Shown: piece after piece, positions 1 through 11,818 of the stretch
Position numbering within the stretch: position 1 is the stretch's first letter
How the letters are laid out: each line of letters begins with the position of its first letter
Assembly: GCF_000143415.4 (NCBI RefSeq)
Contig: NW_003314427.1
Location: 124,001-188,000 of the forward strand
From: Selaginella moellendorffii
Taxonomy: Eukaryota > Streptophyta > Lycopodiopsida > Selaginellales > Selaginellaceae
Reading direction: 5' to 3'
DNA length: 64,000 nucleotides
Notes under the pieces: model-generated
Told to the model about the DNA's origin: nothing
The model's input: the letters and a program-made list of their open reading frames with translations, nothing else
Database searches by the model: none
Program-made: the position numbers and the translations under genes

Positions 1-2
1 GT

Positions 3-128
3 TCCGAGGAGGAAGAAGAGCCCATCAAGGAGACGAGGCTTGCCAACCTGATCAAGTTGTTCAAGAAGCCCGATAAGAACATTGAAAAGTACTTGATCAA
101 CAGGAGAGGAAACAAGTTTGATGTGTAA
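3..128 (+). CDS. 3' end of an unidentified gene (partial)
   Basis: An open frame enters from the left edge and stops at TAA 126-128, giving the last 41 residues of a protein. The tail starts with an acidic run (SEEEEE), continues RLANLIKLFKKPDKNIEKYL and ends RRGNKFDV, so it is lysine-rich and probably helical. Codon use is GC-balanced like the host genes near 35 kb, and a T-rich 3' flank follows the stop, so this looks like a real terminal exon. I do not recognise the family from this tail. Confidence 0.55.
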   Translation, partial: SEEEEEPIKETRLANLIKLFKKPDKNIEKYLINRRGNKFDV

Positions 129-617
129 GCAACGCTATGAAATGAAAAATCTTTACAAATCTTACATTTGTTTTCTCTTTTGTGCTTGTTCTCTAGAACC
201 GTTTCGTCATCCATATCTATGTTTTCCGGTCGGAATGATTGCTCTCCTTTGTTCCAAGGATTAATCCCGGGTAGACTACTCCGAGCAGCAGCAGCCTTGG
301 CAGCACGAATCACTTCACTCTCGCGTTGGACTCTTGGCGGCATAGTCTCCGTCCACCTTCTTCGCGCTGCCGCAATTCATCCACCATCTTGCGCTAGCCT
401 GATTCCTCCTCTGCCTCCGCAGCGATCTGGCCTGGTCGTACGCCGCCCGGGCCTCCGTCAGCCGCACGAATTCCACGCCGCCATCTCTGGGCCTTGTCGG
501 AATGGCACTTCTTTCGATAAGCTCGTCGCCTTTTCGGTCATTGACTTTTCATTGACTTTCAAAGAACCAAACCAGGAAAAAAAAAGGAAGAACAATCGAT
601 CTCTAGTAGAAGCGGTG
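129..617. other. Intergenic, with coding-like GC-rich stretch on the minus strand
   Basis: After the 3' flank of the first gene, 230-520 is GC-rich and reads on the minus strand as short Arg/Ala-rich peptides (for example LTEARAAYDQARSLRRQRRN), broken by stops and frame changes. It may be a decayed exon. I cannot assign it. From 564 the sequence belongs to a block duplicated at 34.8 kb. Confidence 0.3.
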
Positions 618-675
618 CTACCTTCCCAAGAGAGACATCATCCTCTCCATTCCATTGATCCCAACGTTGGAGGCG
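564..675. repeat. Duplicated 3'-exon/3'-UTR block, copy A
   Basis: This block matches 34821-34945 closely, with small indels. It contains the last codons (NGMERMMSLLGR) and the 3' flank of the gene at 34872-35405. Here it is joined to the VWFA-domain pseudogene instead. Homology stops sharply at GGCGA near 675. Confidence 0.8.
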
Positions 676-3038
676 AGTATCTCTTCCACACGAGCCAGTC
701 CCGACGAGTAAGTCGTACCACCTGCTGCTCGAAATCTCAAAAGCTTGTCAACTTGAGGTTCGGACATGGTCACTCGCTCCAGAGCGATGACCCCGCTTGT
801 GTCGAAAAGAACCACCGACATCACGTCCTGGAGGGCGGCTGCTCGACTTGTCCACCACAAAGATTACATGGCTGGCCACGTCACGTGAATGGTTGCAGGC
901 AAAGTGGTGTCCATAGTCAGTCACGTAGCCCGTTCCAGCGTTGCGGACGTGCTTTGGGACCGGAGGATGCCACAATTTTTCGGTGCAGTATGACATTCCG
1001 GCTTGGAGACCTGTACCACCTGCAGAAGCTCAAGTCTCGCTTAGAACAAGTTCACGAAACAATCGACTGAAAGTTACCTGCATTGTGTTCTGTCGCCTGG
1101 CAGTAGTGGCCGCAGAGTGCAAACTGGTTCTGGTCATCCTGAGAGCAAGGGTCTTTGAACTTCATCTTCTTCCAGTACGCTGCATGCGTGAGCTCGTCCT
1201 TCGGAGTGCTCCAGTCTGGACAATACTTCTGAGTTGCGTGACGAGCTCCTTTGGAGAACTTCGCTTTGCCGCAAACACCGTCACGCTGCTGCTCCTCGCA
1301 CACGGCCAAGTGAATGTGTCCACGACCTCGAGCCTTACAATGCATCATGCACATTTCAGCTGCCCCGGTGTCTCCCCACTCGTACTTCCTGCCCCCGACT
1401 TCAACTTCTTCGCTCTCGGGTACAAAAGTTCGCTGCGTCATGTTGTCGTGAACGGTGTCGTGAAGTCCTGGATGACCAATAGGCAGGTGACAGAAGTAGC
1501 CGCATCCTTCACATGTCGACACACAAAAGTGAACGGCTTCCTGGTTGATACTGTGCGAATGCTGGCCTTCATGCGGCACTGGAAAGCAGCAGTTCTCCAG
1601 CACTCCATTTTGCTCTGACACATGATCATACTTGAACGTCGAACGCTTGCCCAGGTAAGTCCGAGTCTCTTTAACACTTGAGTGAGAACTTCGCAATTTC
1701 CCTTGCACCCACACTTGCTCGGACGCTGGTGTTCATTCCCGCAGGGTTTCTCCGAATGGAAGTGGCCCTCTTCAGCACACTTCCTGTTGCACCCCTTCAT
1801 AATACACTGGCTGACGCACATCTTCTCGTGGCAAGCGTGAGTAGTTCCACAGGATAGACGCAGGTGTTGATGCAAGTGCGAAGCGAGCACTGCTACTTGC
1901 ACATATGCTGCTTTGAGTTACACCTGTGCTCACCCTGGTGTGCCGCTTTCAGTGAGCAACTCTGGTTGCAGTTGGACGACTTATCCTTGAATTGACAACG
2001 CTCTCTACAAGTGTGTCCCTTCACCTGGCAGTCATGTAAACCTTCGTGACCGGCTTTATCAGAACAGACCTCCACAGTCGAATCCCCCTCCTTGCAAAAG
2101 GAGCGCTGTTCCTTGCAGCGATGGTTTCCTTTGCAGCTGTGAACTCTTGGATGTGCCTTCTCCAGTATGCAGCACTGTTCGCACTTGCAGCTACACAGAG
2201 CCATCCGGTCTTTTGCTTCTGCAACTGCAGCGGTGGTCTCAAGGAGTAGATTCTGGACACCACCATCGGAAGAGAAGCCTTCAGTGTTGACTTTAATCCA
2301 ATCAAGCAGTCGGGCCTTGCGCCTTTCTGCTAAGGCTCCCAGGAACACCTCCAGCATCCAGTGCCATTCTTCATCGCTATGGGCCTTCTCTCCGCGAGGC
2401 ACTACATTCTCAAACTCCGATACCAGCTCCTTTAAAAACCTCGTGACCAGCAAGCCGAAGACTTCTCGAAACCAAAGGCCCGTCGTCAATCTGATTTTCC
2501 GAATCAAAGTCCACCAGCTCTGTCTTGTCGTCCATCCCAAAGCTATGGCCGTCTTCAAATGCTTCCTGAGCATGCTGACCCTGAAACCGATCCTTTTCGT
2601 GTCAATAGAAGACCAGTCCTTCGAACAAATCTGAGATATCAACAGCGTGAAGTCCCCTAAGAAGCTCTTCCCGCTCTGGTGCACTGCTGCAAGCCGTTCG
2701 ATGGTGGTGGCAATCTGCGATATACTTTCGTGGACCTCCTTCCGGTTGAAAGGTGGCATCGCCGTAATCTCTATGCGGCCCCCGTACATTCTGGTGAGGA
2801 AATTGTCCTTGGACTTGTTGCATACGTAGAGGACCTTCGAATAAAACTCTTCGCAAAGGCCATCAACGTCAGCAGCATCACATCTTTGATAGCCATGCTC
2901 TGAAGAGTCTTTCACAAGGCTCACACCATTCTGGAATCGTTCAAACACTGCTTCAGTATCCTTGTTAAAATGAGAGTCCTGCAAACAGGACAAACTCAAT
3001 GATGAGTAACCAATCGAGAAAATACTAGAGCTTTCCAC
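618..3038 (-). pseudogene. Cys/His-rich VWFA-domain protein, broken
   Basis: Reading right to left: 3038-1893 gives an N-terminal helical region with KDNFLTRMYGGRIEITAMPP, then many Cys/His motifs (CSCKCEQCC). The frame hits TAG at about 1894. Cys-rich sequence continues through a frame change (SCGTTHACHEKMC) and another into 1714-1052, with CPVPHEGQHSH-like, FCHLPIGHPGLHDTVH and YCPDWSTPKDELTH. Then 996-618 encodes a VWFA fold: HVIFVVDKSSS (MIDAS DxSxS), SVVLFDTSGVIALE and FRAAGGTTYSSGL. The order (helical part, Cys/His repeats, C-terminal VWFA) matches large GTPase-linked VWFA proteins I remember from fungi and slime moulds; that link is from memory. At least one stop and two frame changes, no visible 5' exons, and a foreign 3' end show decay. 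Some frame changes could be short introns. Confidence 0.7.
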
Positions 3039-3965
3039 AAACCTTTTTGTTGAACAAAGTTACCGTTAGCTTGAATATGGTGTAAGCTTGCCTTCGTATA
3101 GGGATGATAGAATGCTTTTATTGGAACCAGAATGGGATCTTGGTAAGCTGTGAACACCACGCCTACATCAAGTGTAAGTAAGGTGCATTGAAATCAGTTG
3201 CAAATTGTTTGTCACCGGCGAACAGCGCGGAGCACAGCAACACGCACTAATTGGCTTGATCTTTTGATCCATGGTATCTGTGAAACGTTCTAGCAAAGTC
3301 ATGGTTTCCTGCCAAAGGCATGTTAGCAAGAAATAGAGAAAGAGCGTGTGCTTGTACCATGAGAACTTCCGGGTATGAATCAGTTGCCGTGACCATGATG
3401 ATAGACGCAACCTCGGACGCGAAGGGATGCATTAGTTAGTCGAGGAGCATGGTTGAGTAAGGAGAACGAGAGGCAAACGACGAGAAGCCGGAATTCCTCT
3501 GATGTAGTAAAGCTTCTTCTTGTCGATCCTTGAAGTCACAACTAAAGAATATCACCCGAGTTTTCTAATCGAGATCGACGTTCTCTCTGTTACCTTTCGA
3601 AGTTTGTTTCTCAACAGTACCTTGCTCTACCTTCGTTCCAAACTCTACTACATTGGGAAGAGATCTTAAGAATGTAAGGCAGCAAACTCATCATACATCC
3701 TGGAATAGTTTCGAGAAGGCTGAAAAGAAAGAAAACAAACAGTCAAGCTCATCGATACTGCTAGCGCTGCTAAAATGCTTACCTGAGAAGGATCAACACA
3801 GCTAGACGGCGGCATTTCTCCAATGGATCAGTAACAGAGCCTTGATGACGGCATCACTACCTAGCTCCTGAATTTCCTCCTCACCTCGCGCCCAGACTCC
3901 CTGCTCCAGGCGCAAGAGCGCCGCTTTGCGAAGGGACACGCTGGGATAAATTGACATCTCTAGCG
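3039..3965. other. No clear gene; weak exon-like minus-strand stretch
   Basis: A minus-strand stretch at 3247-3432 reads IIMVTATDSYPEVLMVQAHA and could be another exon of the VWFA pseudogene or of a different gene, but no splice chain connects it. The rest (3450-3965) has moderate GC and no ORF I can support. C-rich sequence just before 3966 resembles a 5' leader. Confidence 0.25.
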
Positions 3966-4187
3966 ATGGCGCTGTCCTCCGCCATGGCCAAGAGCCCTAA
4001 GCTTCAAATTCTTCCCGCCCAACGAATATCCGGCGATCGCGCCGTGCTCTTGCTCCGGCGATGGAAGCTTCTTCCTTTTCTTGCCGACAATGCTGCTTGC
4101 GATTCATCTTCCTTCTATGGCATAGAAAAACAGCGAAGTAGCGTTCCATTCCGGCTCTCATCACGCTCCGACAGTAGTGGCGCTTGA
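3966..4187 (+). CDS. Possible organelle-targeted first exon (low confidence)
   Basis: An ATG in a GC-rich leader opens a 73-codon frame starting MALSSAMAKSPKLQ. It is rich in Ala, Ser, Arg and Leu, low in acidic residues, and ends FRLSSRSDSSGA before TGA, a composition that fits a plastid or mitochondrial transit peptide. Past the stop, another frame reads VALDQIVVSSK and is followed by GTAG, so the exon may have a one-base shift. No downstream exon was found. It could be a chance ORF in GC-rich DNA. Confidence 0.25.
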   Translation: MALSSAMAKSPKLQILPAQRISGDRAVLLLRRWKLLPFLADNAACDSSSFYGIEKQRSSVPFRLSSRSDSSGA

Positions 4188-4253
4188 TCAAATCGTGGTA
4201 TCCTCGAAGGTAGAACCAAGAGATTTATACAATATACCAAGATGTGTTCTTAG

Positions 4254-4820
4254 TTACTCACAGTGACCACTCTGGGTGACCGTGACGTTGGCCGTTCTTC
4301 TTGAACTATTCCTTCTTGGGGAACGTCTCAGTGATGGCGGTGAGGTGGCTGCGATCAAGCTGAGATACGTAACCATTTCGCCCCAGGAGCTGACGCAGGA
4401 GTGAGCGAGCGAGCGCTTGGATGGGCATGAGAAGTAGCTCTCCGACTTGAGATCCAGCATCAACGACCCCTCCCATCTCCCGGCCTCCTCGATCAGCTGC
4501 TCCTCCTCACTCCTCTTCATGTCCGGCAACATGGACTTGGCATGGCACGAGCTGCCGTGCTTGCTCAAGGATTCTTGAAATGCGGTAATTTTAGAAGTTC
4601 GAGTTTCGAGATTTAGTTTGTGCACTTGGAACTCAGACTCGTACCTTGGCCTACCTTCGTTCCAAATTGTAAAATGATTCTTCTCATATCGTTGAATGGT
4701 TTGCCTGTTTCTTGTCAGGTTTGCATTTTCTTCCCCCAATGTTTCCATCTCCATAGAAATGTAGAGTTTAGCAAGTTTTGCAACTCTGTATTTAAGCAGC
4801 CTTTTAGATTGGAATGACAT
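4254..4820 (-). CDS. Uncharacterised 188-aa ORF with coiled-coil N-terminus
   Basis: A continuous ATG-to-TGA frame. Residues about 10-95 are Glu/Lys/Gln-rich with spaced leucines (RLLKYRVAKLAKLYISMEM, then ETLGEENANL), which suggests a coiled coil. Residues about 110-135 are acidic (MKRSEEEQLIEEAGRW). The C-terminus is Ser/Arg-rich and ends in a run that looks like read-through of non-coding sequence, so the real 3' end may lie at an unrecognised splice site. No family is recognised and there are no transmembrane segments. It could be a fragment of a larger gene. Confidence 0.35.
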   Translation of the reverse strand: MSFQSKRLLKYRVAKLAKLYISMEMETLGEENANLTRNRQTIQRYEKNHFTIWNEGRPRYESEFQVHKLNLETRTSKITAFQESLSKHGSSCHAKSMLPDMKRSEEEQLIEEAGRWEGSLMLDLKSESYFSCPSKRSLAHSCVSSWGEMVTYLSLIAATSPPSLRRSPRRNSSRRTANVTVTQSGHCE

Positions 4821-4877
4821 TTTTGCTAATGAAGATTTTGTGCACCCCCATGATTTGAGGTGAAATACAGGTTGTCT

Positions 4878-5249
4878 CTATCTACATTTGATCTTCCTCA
4901 CCTCATCCCTCCAAACTAGCATCGCTTGCTCCCTCACTGCTGCAGTTTTTTGCTCTATTTCCTCCTCCAATTCCAAAGCAAAATCACATTCTTCTTCATC
5001 CACTAGTTCAATTTGCTCCTCCAGCTCCATGGCCAAATTGTCCAGGTTGGGTATAGGATCCTGGGCATGTTGTGGATCACCGCTTTCTTCCACTCCATGG
5101 AAACCCAACAAGAGATCACTATGATCCCCCTCATCAACTTTGAAATCTTTGATAAATTCCTTGAGATCCTCATCCTCTTTACTAGAATCCATGTGGACTT
5201 CCTCCCCACCTATGTGCTGGGACACATGCCCATCTTCCATATCTTCCAT
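4878..5249 (-). CDS. Uncharacterised acidic 123-aa ORF
   Basis: ATG to stop without interruption. The protein is very acidic: MEDMEDGHVSQHIGGEE at the start, DSSKEDEDLKEFIKDFKVDE near residue 25, and a Glu-rich heptad-like stretch (LELEEEIEQKTAAVREQA) near the C-terminus. It lies on the same strand as, and downstream of, the hAT-like transposase remains. It may be an element passenger or a spurious acidic ORF. Nothing in it identifies a function. Confidence 0.3.
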   Translation of the reverse strand: MEDMEDGHVSQHIGGEEVHMDSSKEDEDLKEFIKDFKVDEGDHSDLLLGFHGVEESGDPQHAQDPIPNLDNLAMELEEQIELVDEEECDFALELEEEIEQKTAAVREQAMLVWRDEVRKIKCR

Positions 5250-5879
5250 GAGAGACTAGATCAAAGCTCTAGAGCTCACTGCTGACCAGCAATGACTGGT
5301 CGCTACTAGGGCTTTGACTCACTAACACTATGTCTTTTTTGCCACCACCAAGCCTACTTGGCTTGTGCTGCTGCTGCTGCTTCTTGGTTCTCTTTTTGAG
5401 GTGTTCCATGTAAACATCATGATCTTTCTTGGGCCTTAGGTGCCACCATATGTGAATTTGTGATGTTTGTCGCCACAACACCTGTATGATTGTTAAAGTA
5501 ATTAAACTTTGCTTTCTCACCACAGCATGGGTAGAGGGGATGTAAGTAGGCTTTGAGCTCTTTAACACTCCCAAATAAGACACAAACCGGCTGTGTTAAG
5601 TCCTAAACTAAGTAGTCTTTAATATGGTGTAGATCCTTGATGATCACCTTTCTTTCCCATTTCATGGCTTCACTTGACAATCAAATATCTCAAGAGAAAT
5701 AGAAATAAGGGTTCTAAATTGCATAATATACCATAGTTGATTCCCACAAACATGATTGTGATTTCAAACACCATCCAGCCATCAAGTTAATCTCCTTTTC
5801 ATGTTTGGGAAGTCTATTAGTTAAGGGAAGAAAACTAGCTAAACATAATTACATATACCATACTACTCCTGCCAATGCA
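5250..5879. other. No supported feature
   Basis: A minus-strand open stretch at 5269-5583 lacks an ATG and has a Gln run (KKQQQQHK) from CTG repeats. The remainder is AT-rich. I see no gene. Confidence 0.4.
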
Positions 5880-7310
5880 TCTTTTGGAACTTTCCATTTG
5901 GTCATTGCCAAGGGTATCTTCTACATGAACTGGACACTCCTGAGAGTTCATTATTCAACTCTTATAAGTCTCTTATAAGTCCTGGAAAGATTGTTAAAGA
6001 ACCTAAAAGTTTCAACTATTACTTCATCCTTTCCATTCCCTCGAGGCAAGCAACTTCCAAGTTGAATACTTTTCCATGAAGGCTAAAGGATTCACAATGC
6101 CTTTAACAAGAACTCCATCCACCTCTAAATGCACTCCATAAAATTCTACAAGCTCCCTTGCCTCTGTAATCCCAAACCGTTTGTTTTCCTTGACAAGCAT
6201 TGGCAAATTAACTAGAGCTAGAATCTGCATCTTGGAGAGTATCTCTGTGTCTTGCAGTTGTTATCTAATAGATGAAATGAGAGCAGAAGTAAAGTAGATT
6301 TAGAATTGCACAGCTTCTTGAAGATCATTTTCTTCTTATGACCGGATCAACTACATAGTTTTGTAAGCATCTACTTTAACTGAAGCTCTCAAAGCATGGA
6401 GGAAGCCATCCTTACTACCACCATCAGGGATGTATGGATATGATCTACTATCTATGGGATTACCATTCAAATCAATCTCATCACTGATGTAATACTGATT
6501 CAGCTTCACAATAGTCTCTCGGCACAAAGGTCCAACCATGGTGATGTTGATTAGTTTCTCTTGGAATTTCTAATTAAGACTACTCATCACTTGTAAAATA
6601 TCAGCCAAAAAATGCAAGACGTACATGTTTTTGAGAGTTCTGAACTTGTTGTAAAGTTGCAGCTTGCCACTTTGTTTGAAAAGTTTAGCTATTGGTTCCA
6701 AACATTTGCAAAGCTTAGAGACAGCCCCTCCATGACTTAGCCACCTTGTATTTTGTATATGCTGCAGCTTAAGGTTGGTATGATCATGTTCCATCTGAAT
6801 TTCCATCAGCTGAGCCAACCTTTTTGAGCTTTTGCTAAAGCTACTACTTTATTCATTAGTTTATCAATCTTTGTGCATTATATAGCACATTCTCCATCCC
6901 CGTAAGCATCTTCCACACATAAATTAGCTTGATATGCCATATAGTGAACATTGCTTATGAAAGGATTGATCTTCTTCAGCCTGGTTGCTACCTCTATCTT
7001 GCTACTAGCCATGACATTACATCCATTTGAACCAAAACCCATGAACCGCTACATATCTAAATTCCACTGCTTAAGCATATTGCTAATGTAGTTAAAGATA
7101 TTTGCTGCACCACTATCACTGATATTGACAATCCCCAAGTAGCTTGTCTTCATGCAATCACATTCGATGTAAGTCAAGTAAAAGATCAAATGCTTCATAG
7201 TGCTGAAAATCATCGTAAGTAAACTGATAAATCCAAATTATGGAATACTTTATATCAGTGGATTCGTCCACCATCAATCCAAAATAAGGATTTTCCCTAA
7301 CTTTTTGTAA
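5880..7310 (-). pseudogene. hAT-superfamily-like transposase (KIAA1586/ZMYM-type), decayed
   Basis: Minus-strand peptides appear in the order expected of hAT-like transposases of the DUF4371 type. At about 7300-7255 is RENPYFGLMVDES (first catalytic region), at about 7045-7003 GFGSNGCNVMAS (the GxGxDGxxxM region with Asp changed to Asn), and at 6818-6570 NTRWLSHGGAVSKLCKCLEP (the conserved NTRW block). C-terminal helical pieces follow at 6539-6351 and 6230-6024. Stops and frameshifts separate the pieces, so no functional transposase is made. The region is AT-rich, in keeping with age. No terminal inverted repeats were identified. Family assignment rests on motifs; a domesticated relative is possible but unlikely given the breaks. 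Confidence 0.7.
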
Positions 7311-7548
7311 GATATTTTTAACCATAACCTAAAGTGAAACATGAACTATATTATCAAATTAACATGGTCTCTTAAATATACCTCGTTAATAAAAGTTATC
7401 AGTCATGAACAACCTTTGTCACTGTTGTAATATCTTGGAATGTTTATCCTGTTAAGTCGATGAAGTTCAATTAGTTTTGAAAAACGATTGAATGGAGCAA
7501 ATCCTTTCGCAATATAATAAGCAAAAGTTCAATGCAACTAAAGGCACA

Positions 7549-7920
7549 ATGTTTTACAAGATTTGCAAGGCAAATCTATGGACTAAGAATATTTTTGGCA
7601 AACAAGGTAGTAGTAATTTTTGAAAGAGTGCCTTATACAATCGTGTTAGCTTTGAAGATCACAAAGAGTCTATATTTGTTGAGGAGGTGCATTGTGGGAA
7701 GTAACAATTGATTTCAAAAGCTATAACTAAACATCTACACCATACTGCTTCCAATGCTCCTTCAAATGCCCTGATTTTACATCATCATTCAGTTCCTTCA
7801 ATTTCTATTTGCATGGCAGCTTTCCAAAAATTTAGAGTTGATTGCCTCTCAAAAGCAAGATCAGTAGGTAAGGGACACTTCTTTTTACCTAGAAATAGAT
7901 TTGGTATTCTACCACATTAA
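7549..7920 (+). pseudogene. Possible hAT-type zinc-finger N-terminus, opposite strand
   Basis: Plus-strand reading from ATG 7549 gives MFYKICKANLWTKNIFGKQG then SSNF, a TGA, and SALYNRVSFEDHKES. The spacing resembles the zinc-finger N-terminus of KIAA1586-type hAT proteins (a Cys motif, a NF-K-S-L block, then DHK). It is on the opposite strand to the catalytic remains at 5880-7310, so it is either an inverted piece or another copy. The downstream ORF 7708-7920 has no recognisable domain. Low confidence. Confidence 0.3.
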
Positions 7921-8013
7921 CCTAAGTAGATTAATTAATATGGGTTAACAAAAAAATCCTTTTCATATTAAAATATCTAGGCTAAAATCCTCTTGGTGTC
8001 AAATGACCAAGGT

Positions 8014-9795
8014 TCATTTGTTGATCACTGCTGGTATGCTCAATAATACCCTTTGCCCTATCATGAATCCATTGGACCTGTTTACCATTCTCCCCTTCAT
8101 AAAAAACCCTGGCCAGTTTAGTGATAAAGTCGGGTTGAGTGCTACCATTTTCCCTGTGCCAAAAAACATATTCATAATGACTGCCTGAACCAATGTTTTG
8201 GCCTCCTCTACTCTGGTGCTCACGACACCTCCAAAAAACCTATAAACATCATCTAATACTATCCTGTTTATGTTGAATAGAATGTCACACCTATCCACCA
8301 TAGCATTTCTCTCCCAAGCCTCTACACCCCTCTTTGTCACCAACTCCACACCAAAGTCCATTAGCATTTGTGTGACCTCTGACATTGGTGGATTCTGAAT
8401 GATACAGTACTCCAAAGTAGTAGTAAATGCCCAATGCCTCCCTCTATACAAGAGCTGCAGCCTCTAAAAGTCCAAAATGATACAATTGTCTAGTACATGA
8501 GCAGCAAACTATTACAATGCCTATGCATCTGCAAATCCTCCCAAATTAGTAACCCAATAGGTGCTCACATGATACTTCCAAGTCTGCAAAAAAAAATCAA
8601 CCAACCAAACCAAGTATGGAAATAGGAAAAAGCATACTCGGACAAGTGAGTGGCCATGTGATTAAGTGACCTTCCCATCCAAGATAAATATACTATCATA
8701 TTAAAACTAGCAATTTGTAATGCAATGGCAAACTTATCCAACATTGATCACTTGGGCCGAGGAGAAACATAGCTGAGAAGCTCCTATGATGTAAATTGGT
8801 TGCTCAAGCACCTCGACACCTCTTGGCACTCATCCAATATGAGGACCCCTCCAAGTGTAGCACTGGATCAAGGTACCCACACTCACATTCAATGCTTCTA
8901 GCTCTACAACTGTGGTTGCCAAGTCCAAGATTCTCCTTGTTAGATAGCACCACAAGTCTTGTTCAGGGTACTTGAGATACTTGTGCATCACTTGGTTGAA
9001 GAGGAATGTTAAGTTATCTACTCCAGACTTGTCATGGATGAAGAATCTCATCAATAGTGATTCACCACATCCATGACTCAATGAAATCCAACACTAGGGA
9101 CTAAATGTAACCAAATGACATCGACAGAAGTAGTCCCAAAAGCCTTTAGCAAGAGTCCCTTTGTCTGGCACCCCAGTGAGATATACACTAGGTTGCTCCA
9201 CTACAATCTTGTATAGAGTCCACATCTTCCCAGCTCCAAGACACATCACAAAGAATCACAAGGTCTGATGCACCCTGCCAGACATTGCCATGGACCTTGG
9301 ACTCTTGTGATGCACTGAATGGTTGGTCTAGCCTTTCCCATAGAAGACTGGGCTGCCTATGATCAAGATGGGGAAGACAGCAAATAGGAGCCTTGGTGAG
9401 AGTATATTTTTGCTTGAAATAGTCTCGAGTAGGCATCTGAGCCAAGTTCTTCGTCACTCTGGTCCAGAATCCAGACAAAATATCTTCCACTAGATCTTCA
9501 TACAACATTAACAACTGAAGCAAAGATTTGTCAAATAGCATACTTGTAGTTATACGTTGAGTTGCTTGAAGACTCTTAAGGGGAACTGGAACAGAAGCAA
9601 GATCAACCAATAAGCAAACTAGGCTGACAAACAAAAGAATTTACCAATTCATGTGAGCAGGAAAAGCTTTTCCTCTTGCAGCTACTCCTCTTTCTTCTGC
9701 AGGAACTTCTTCTCATCAGGATCTTGCTCCCTCTCCAATTTGTGTGCCACTTCCTTGATTTCAGCCATCACATCCTGGAGAAGCTCATCTGCCAT
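8014..9795 (-). pseudogene. Unidentified protein with N-terminal coiled coil, broken
   Basis: From a minus-strand ATG at 9795 the frame reads MADELLQDVMAEIKEVAHKL and continues as a charged helix (EREQDPDEKKFLQKKEE) before a stop. This charged Lys/Glu pattern recalls helices in Crinkler/RHS-like proteins, but that is only an impression. Coding-like stretches follow on the same strand at 9634-9188 (SLLQLLMLYEDLVEDILSGF), 9081-8830 (SLLMRFFIHDKSGVDNLTFL) and 8451-8014 (VDRCDILFNINRIVLDDVYR), separated by stops. No P-loop is visible. The pieces could be exons of one gene with short introns or one decayed ORF of an unrecognised element. Confidence 0.35.
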
Positions 9796-11428
9796 GGAGC
9801 CAATCTATATGCCCTAGAAGAATATGCCACTGTTTCAGTATATTCTTGATTACAAATGCTTAAAGTATATTCTTAAATAGGCAAAAAGTGGAATCTGTAT
9901 CCACCACTTCTCAATTGAGCATGGCTCTATCATGCATTAGTGATGGGCTAAACTCTAGCACTCAACAATGGGCTTCCTCATCTCTGTCTCTAGCAAGGTG
10001 GATGAGACTATGGAGTGTGCCAAGGCAGAGGGAAATGTCCACACTAGCTACCACAACCCATAAGACTTTGTCCTCTCCATCTAGCACCCCCAATTTGTCT
10101 TTGTTAGGTTGGTGCGCCATGCTCACCCAGTTCATGAGATAGCAGTAACAAGTGGTATGAGAACACCACTATATGAGTGATAGTGCTTATGAGGTGGTAA
10201 AGAACTTTACCTTTGCCTGAAGGCCTCCCACTCATTTCCCATATGGGCAAACAATTGCTTGAAGAGATCTTTTGATTCCTTCATGCCCTGAGATAATATC
10301 TTAAGAAATTTCTCCTCATGGAAATTATTTGGAGTTATGATCTTGAAGCATCCAAGGGTCTTGTGCACCATCTCGATCATGTTTTTTGTCCTACTTGGAA
10401 TACTTCCTTTTGTTGCTGCCCTACTGTCTTAAGTTGTTCGGAGACTAATGTATTGCTATGCCATAGCCATGCCCTCCTACCTCTTCTTGGTTCTTATACT
10501 TTGGGCCTAAGCCTGAGTCTTGGCCTCCACCTTCTTGTTGTTGCCTCCAATAACTCCTTGCTCTACTTTTGGTTTGAGCTTTAGTAGCAGCATAGGGCAC
10601 TTAGGCCACATTGAGTCTTTTGAGGGTGTCCACACAAGATTGCAATGATGGAGAATTGGCATGGCTTGCTCTACCCTGCTTGTTTTAGTATTGTCTTTTT
10701 TACTTTGTGCTTTTGCTCCTTACCTCATTATAAAGAATGGTTTAGGCAAGCTGGATTTGTCCCCATAGAAGCTCATGGTGCCATCCACCTTCATTCTTGA
10801 CTAGTATCCTCCTAGCTATCTTCCATGCTGTAGCTGAACCTAAGTCAGCACTGAATGTGGATCTAAATGAAGGCTAGAACCGTCCCTAAAAGAGAATTTA
10901 GGGCTGACAAAAAAACTGATGATGCAGATCTCAAGCATAAAGTCAAGAAAAATACCAAAAAGTTGTTGTGCCAACATGTCATTATCATAATATGCCTCAG
11001 CCATTGCTTTAGCTCTTAAACGAGGAGATCCACAACTTTTCAACTATCTAAAGACATAAAGTTTCAACACTCTACAAATATTACCACTTGGATCTTAGCA
11101 AAGGAATTGCAACTCTTTTGCAAATCTAGTCTTAAACACTTAGGGAATCAAATCAAACTATCACAACTCCTTGTTAGAACACTAAGACTCCTCCAAGGTA
11201 GATAGATAAACTTAAATATAAAAATCCTAGATCTAAAGAGAAGTGTTGATTTGATTCAAGAGTTTGGTACAAGGTCAACTTATACTACACCATCATTATA
11301 AATGAAAATAGTGGTAACTATCTTGCTTTTGTCCTTTAGGCATAACATGTTATTGCTTAAACTTAAGCCTGGCTAAAAGGTAATTAGTCAACCCTCCACT
11401 TGTTTTAGTTCATTTCACTTATTTTAGT
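9796..11428. other. No supported gene
   Basis: This 1.6-kb stretch grades from mixed composition into AT-rich DNA. Short open frames (9888-10142 plus, 10318-10584 plus, 10840-11043 minus) show no family motifs and are probably chance. It may be unrecognised transposon remains. Confidence 0.4.
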
Positions 11429-11818
11429 CTAAGTGCATATGGCTTTCACCCTTTATTTTTATGGTGATTTAAATTATGGGAACCTACCTTTGGATATATA
11501 TGCTAAGGGTAACTGAGTGGAGCATAAGTTTTAGGCCACTAAATGAAGGAACAAAGTCAAACTCCCAAGTGTACAACTAAGGAAGAGTATGAAGTAACTC
11601 TTAAGTGTAGCCAATGAGTGACAAAGTAGGAGTAAAGAGTAATATTGAAATAGTTTTAGAGTATACAACATTTTAATGCCAAAATAAGCATGTAAAATAA
11701 AGTTAAATGGAGTTTAGTGCTATTTCAAGATACTGGTGGTCTAACACAAGGATATGGATACTTTCAATTAACATGGCATAGAACTTAGGCTTAGACCTAA
11801 ATTGGACACAAAATAATG

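Noticed and set aside
168-1618. Long plus-strand ORFs (300 and 225 codons)
   Set aside because: They lie antisense to the VWFA pseudogene and the duplicated 3' block; their peptides show no domain, while the minus strand shows MIDAS and Cys/His motifs.
10318-10584. 88-codon hydrophobic ORF
   Set aside because: Low-complexity Leu/Ser-rich peptide in unassigned decayed DNA, without neighbours or motifs to support coding.
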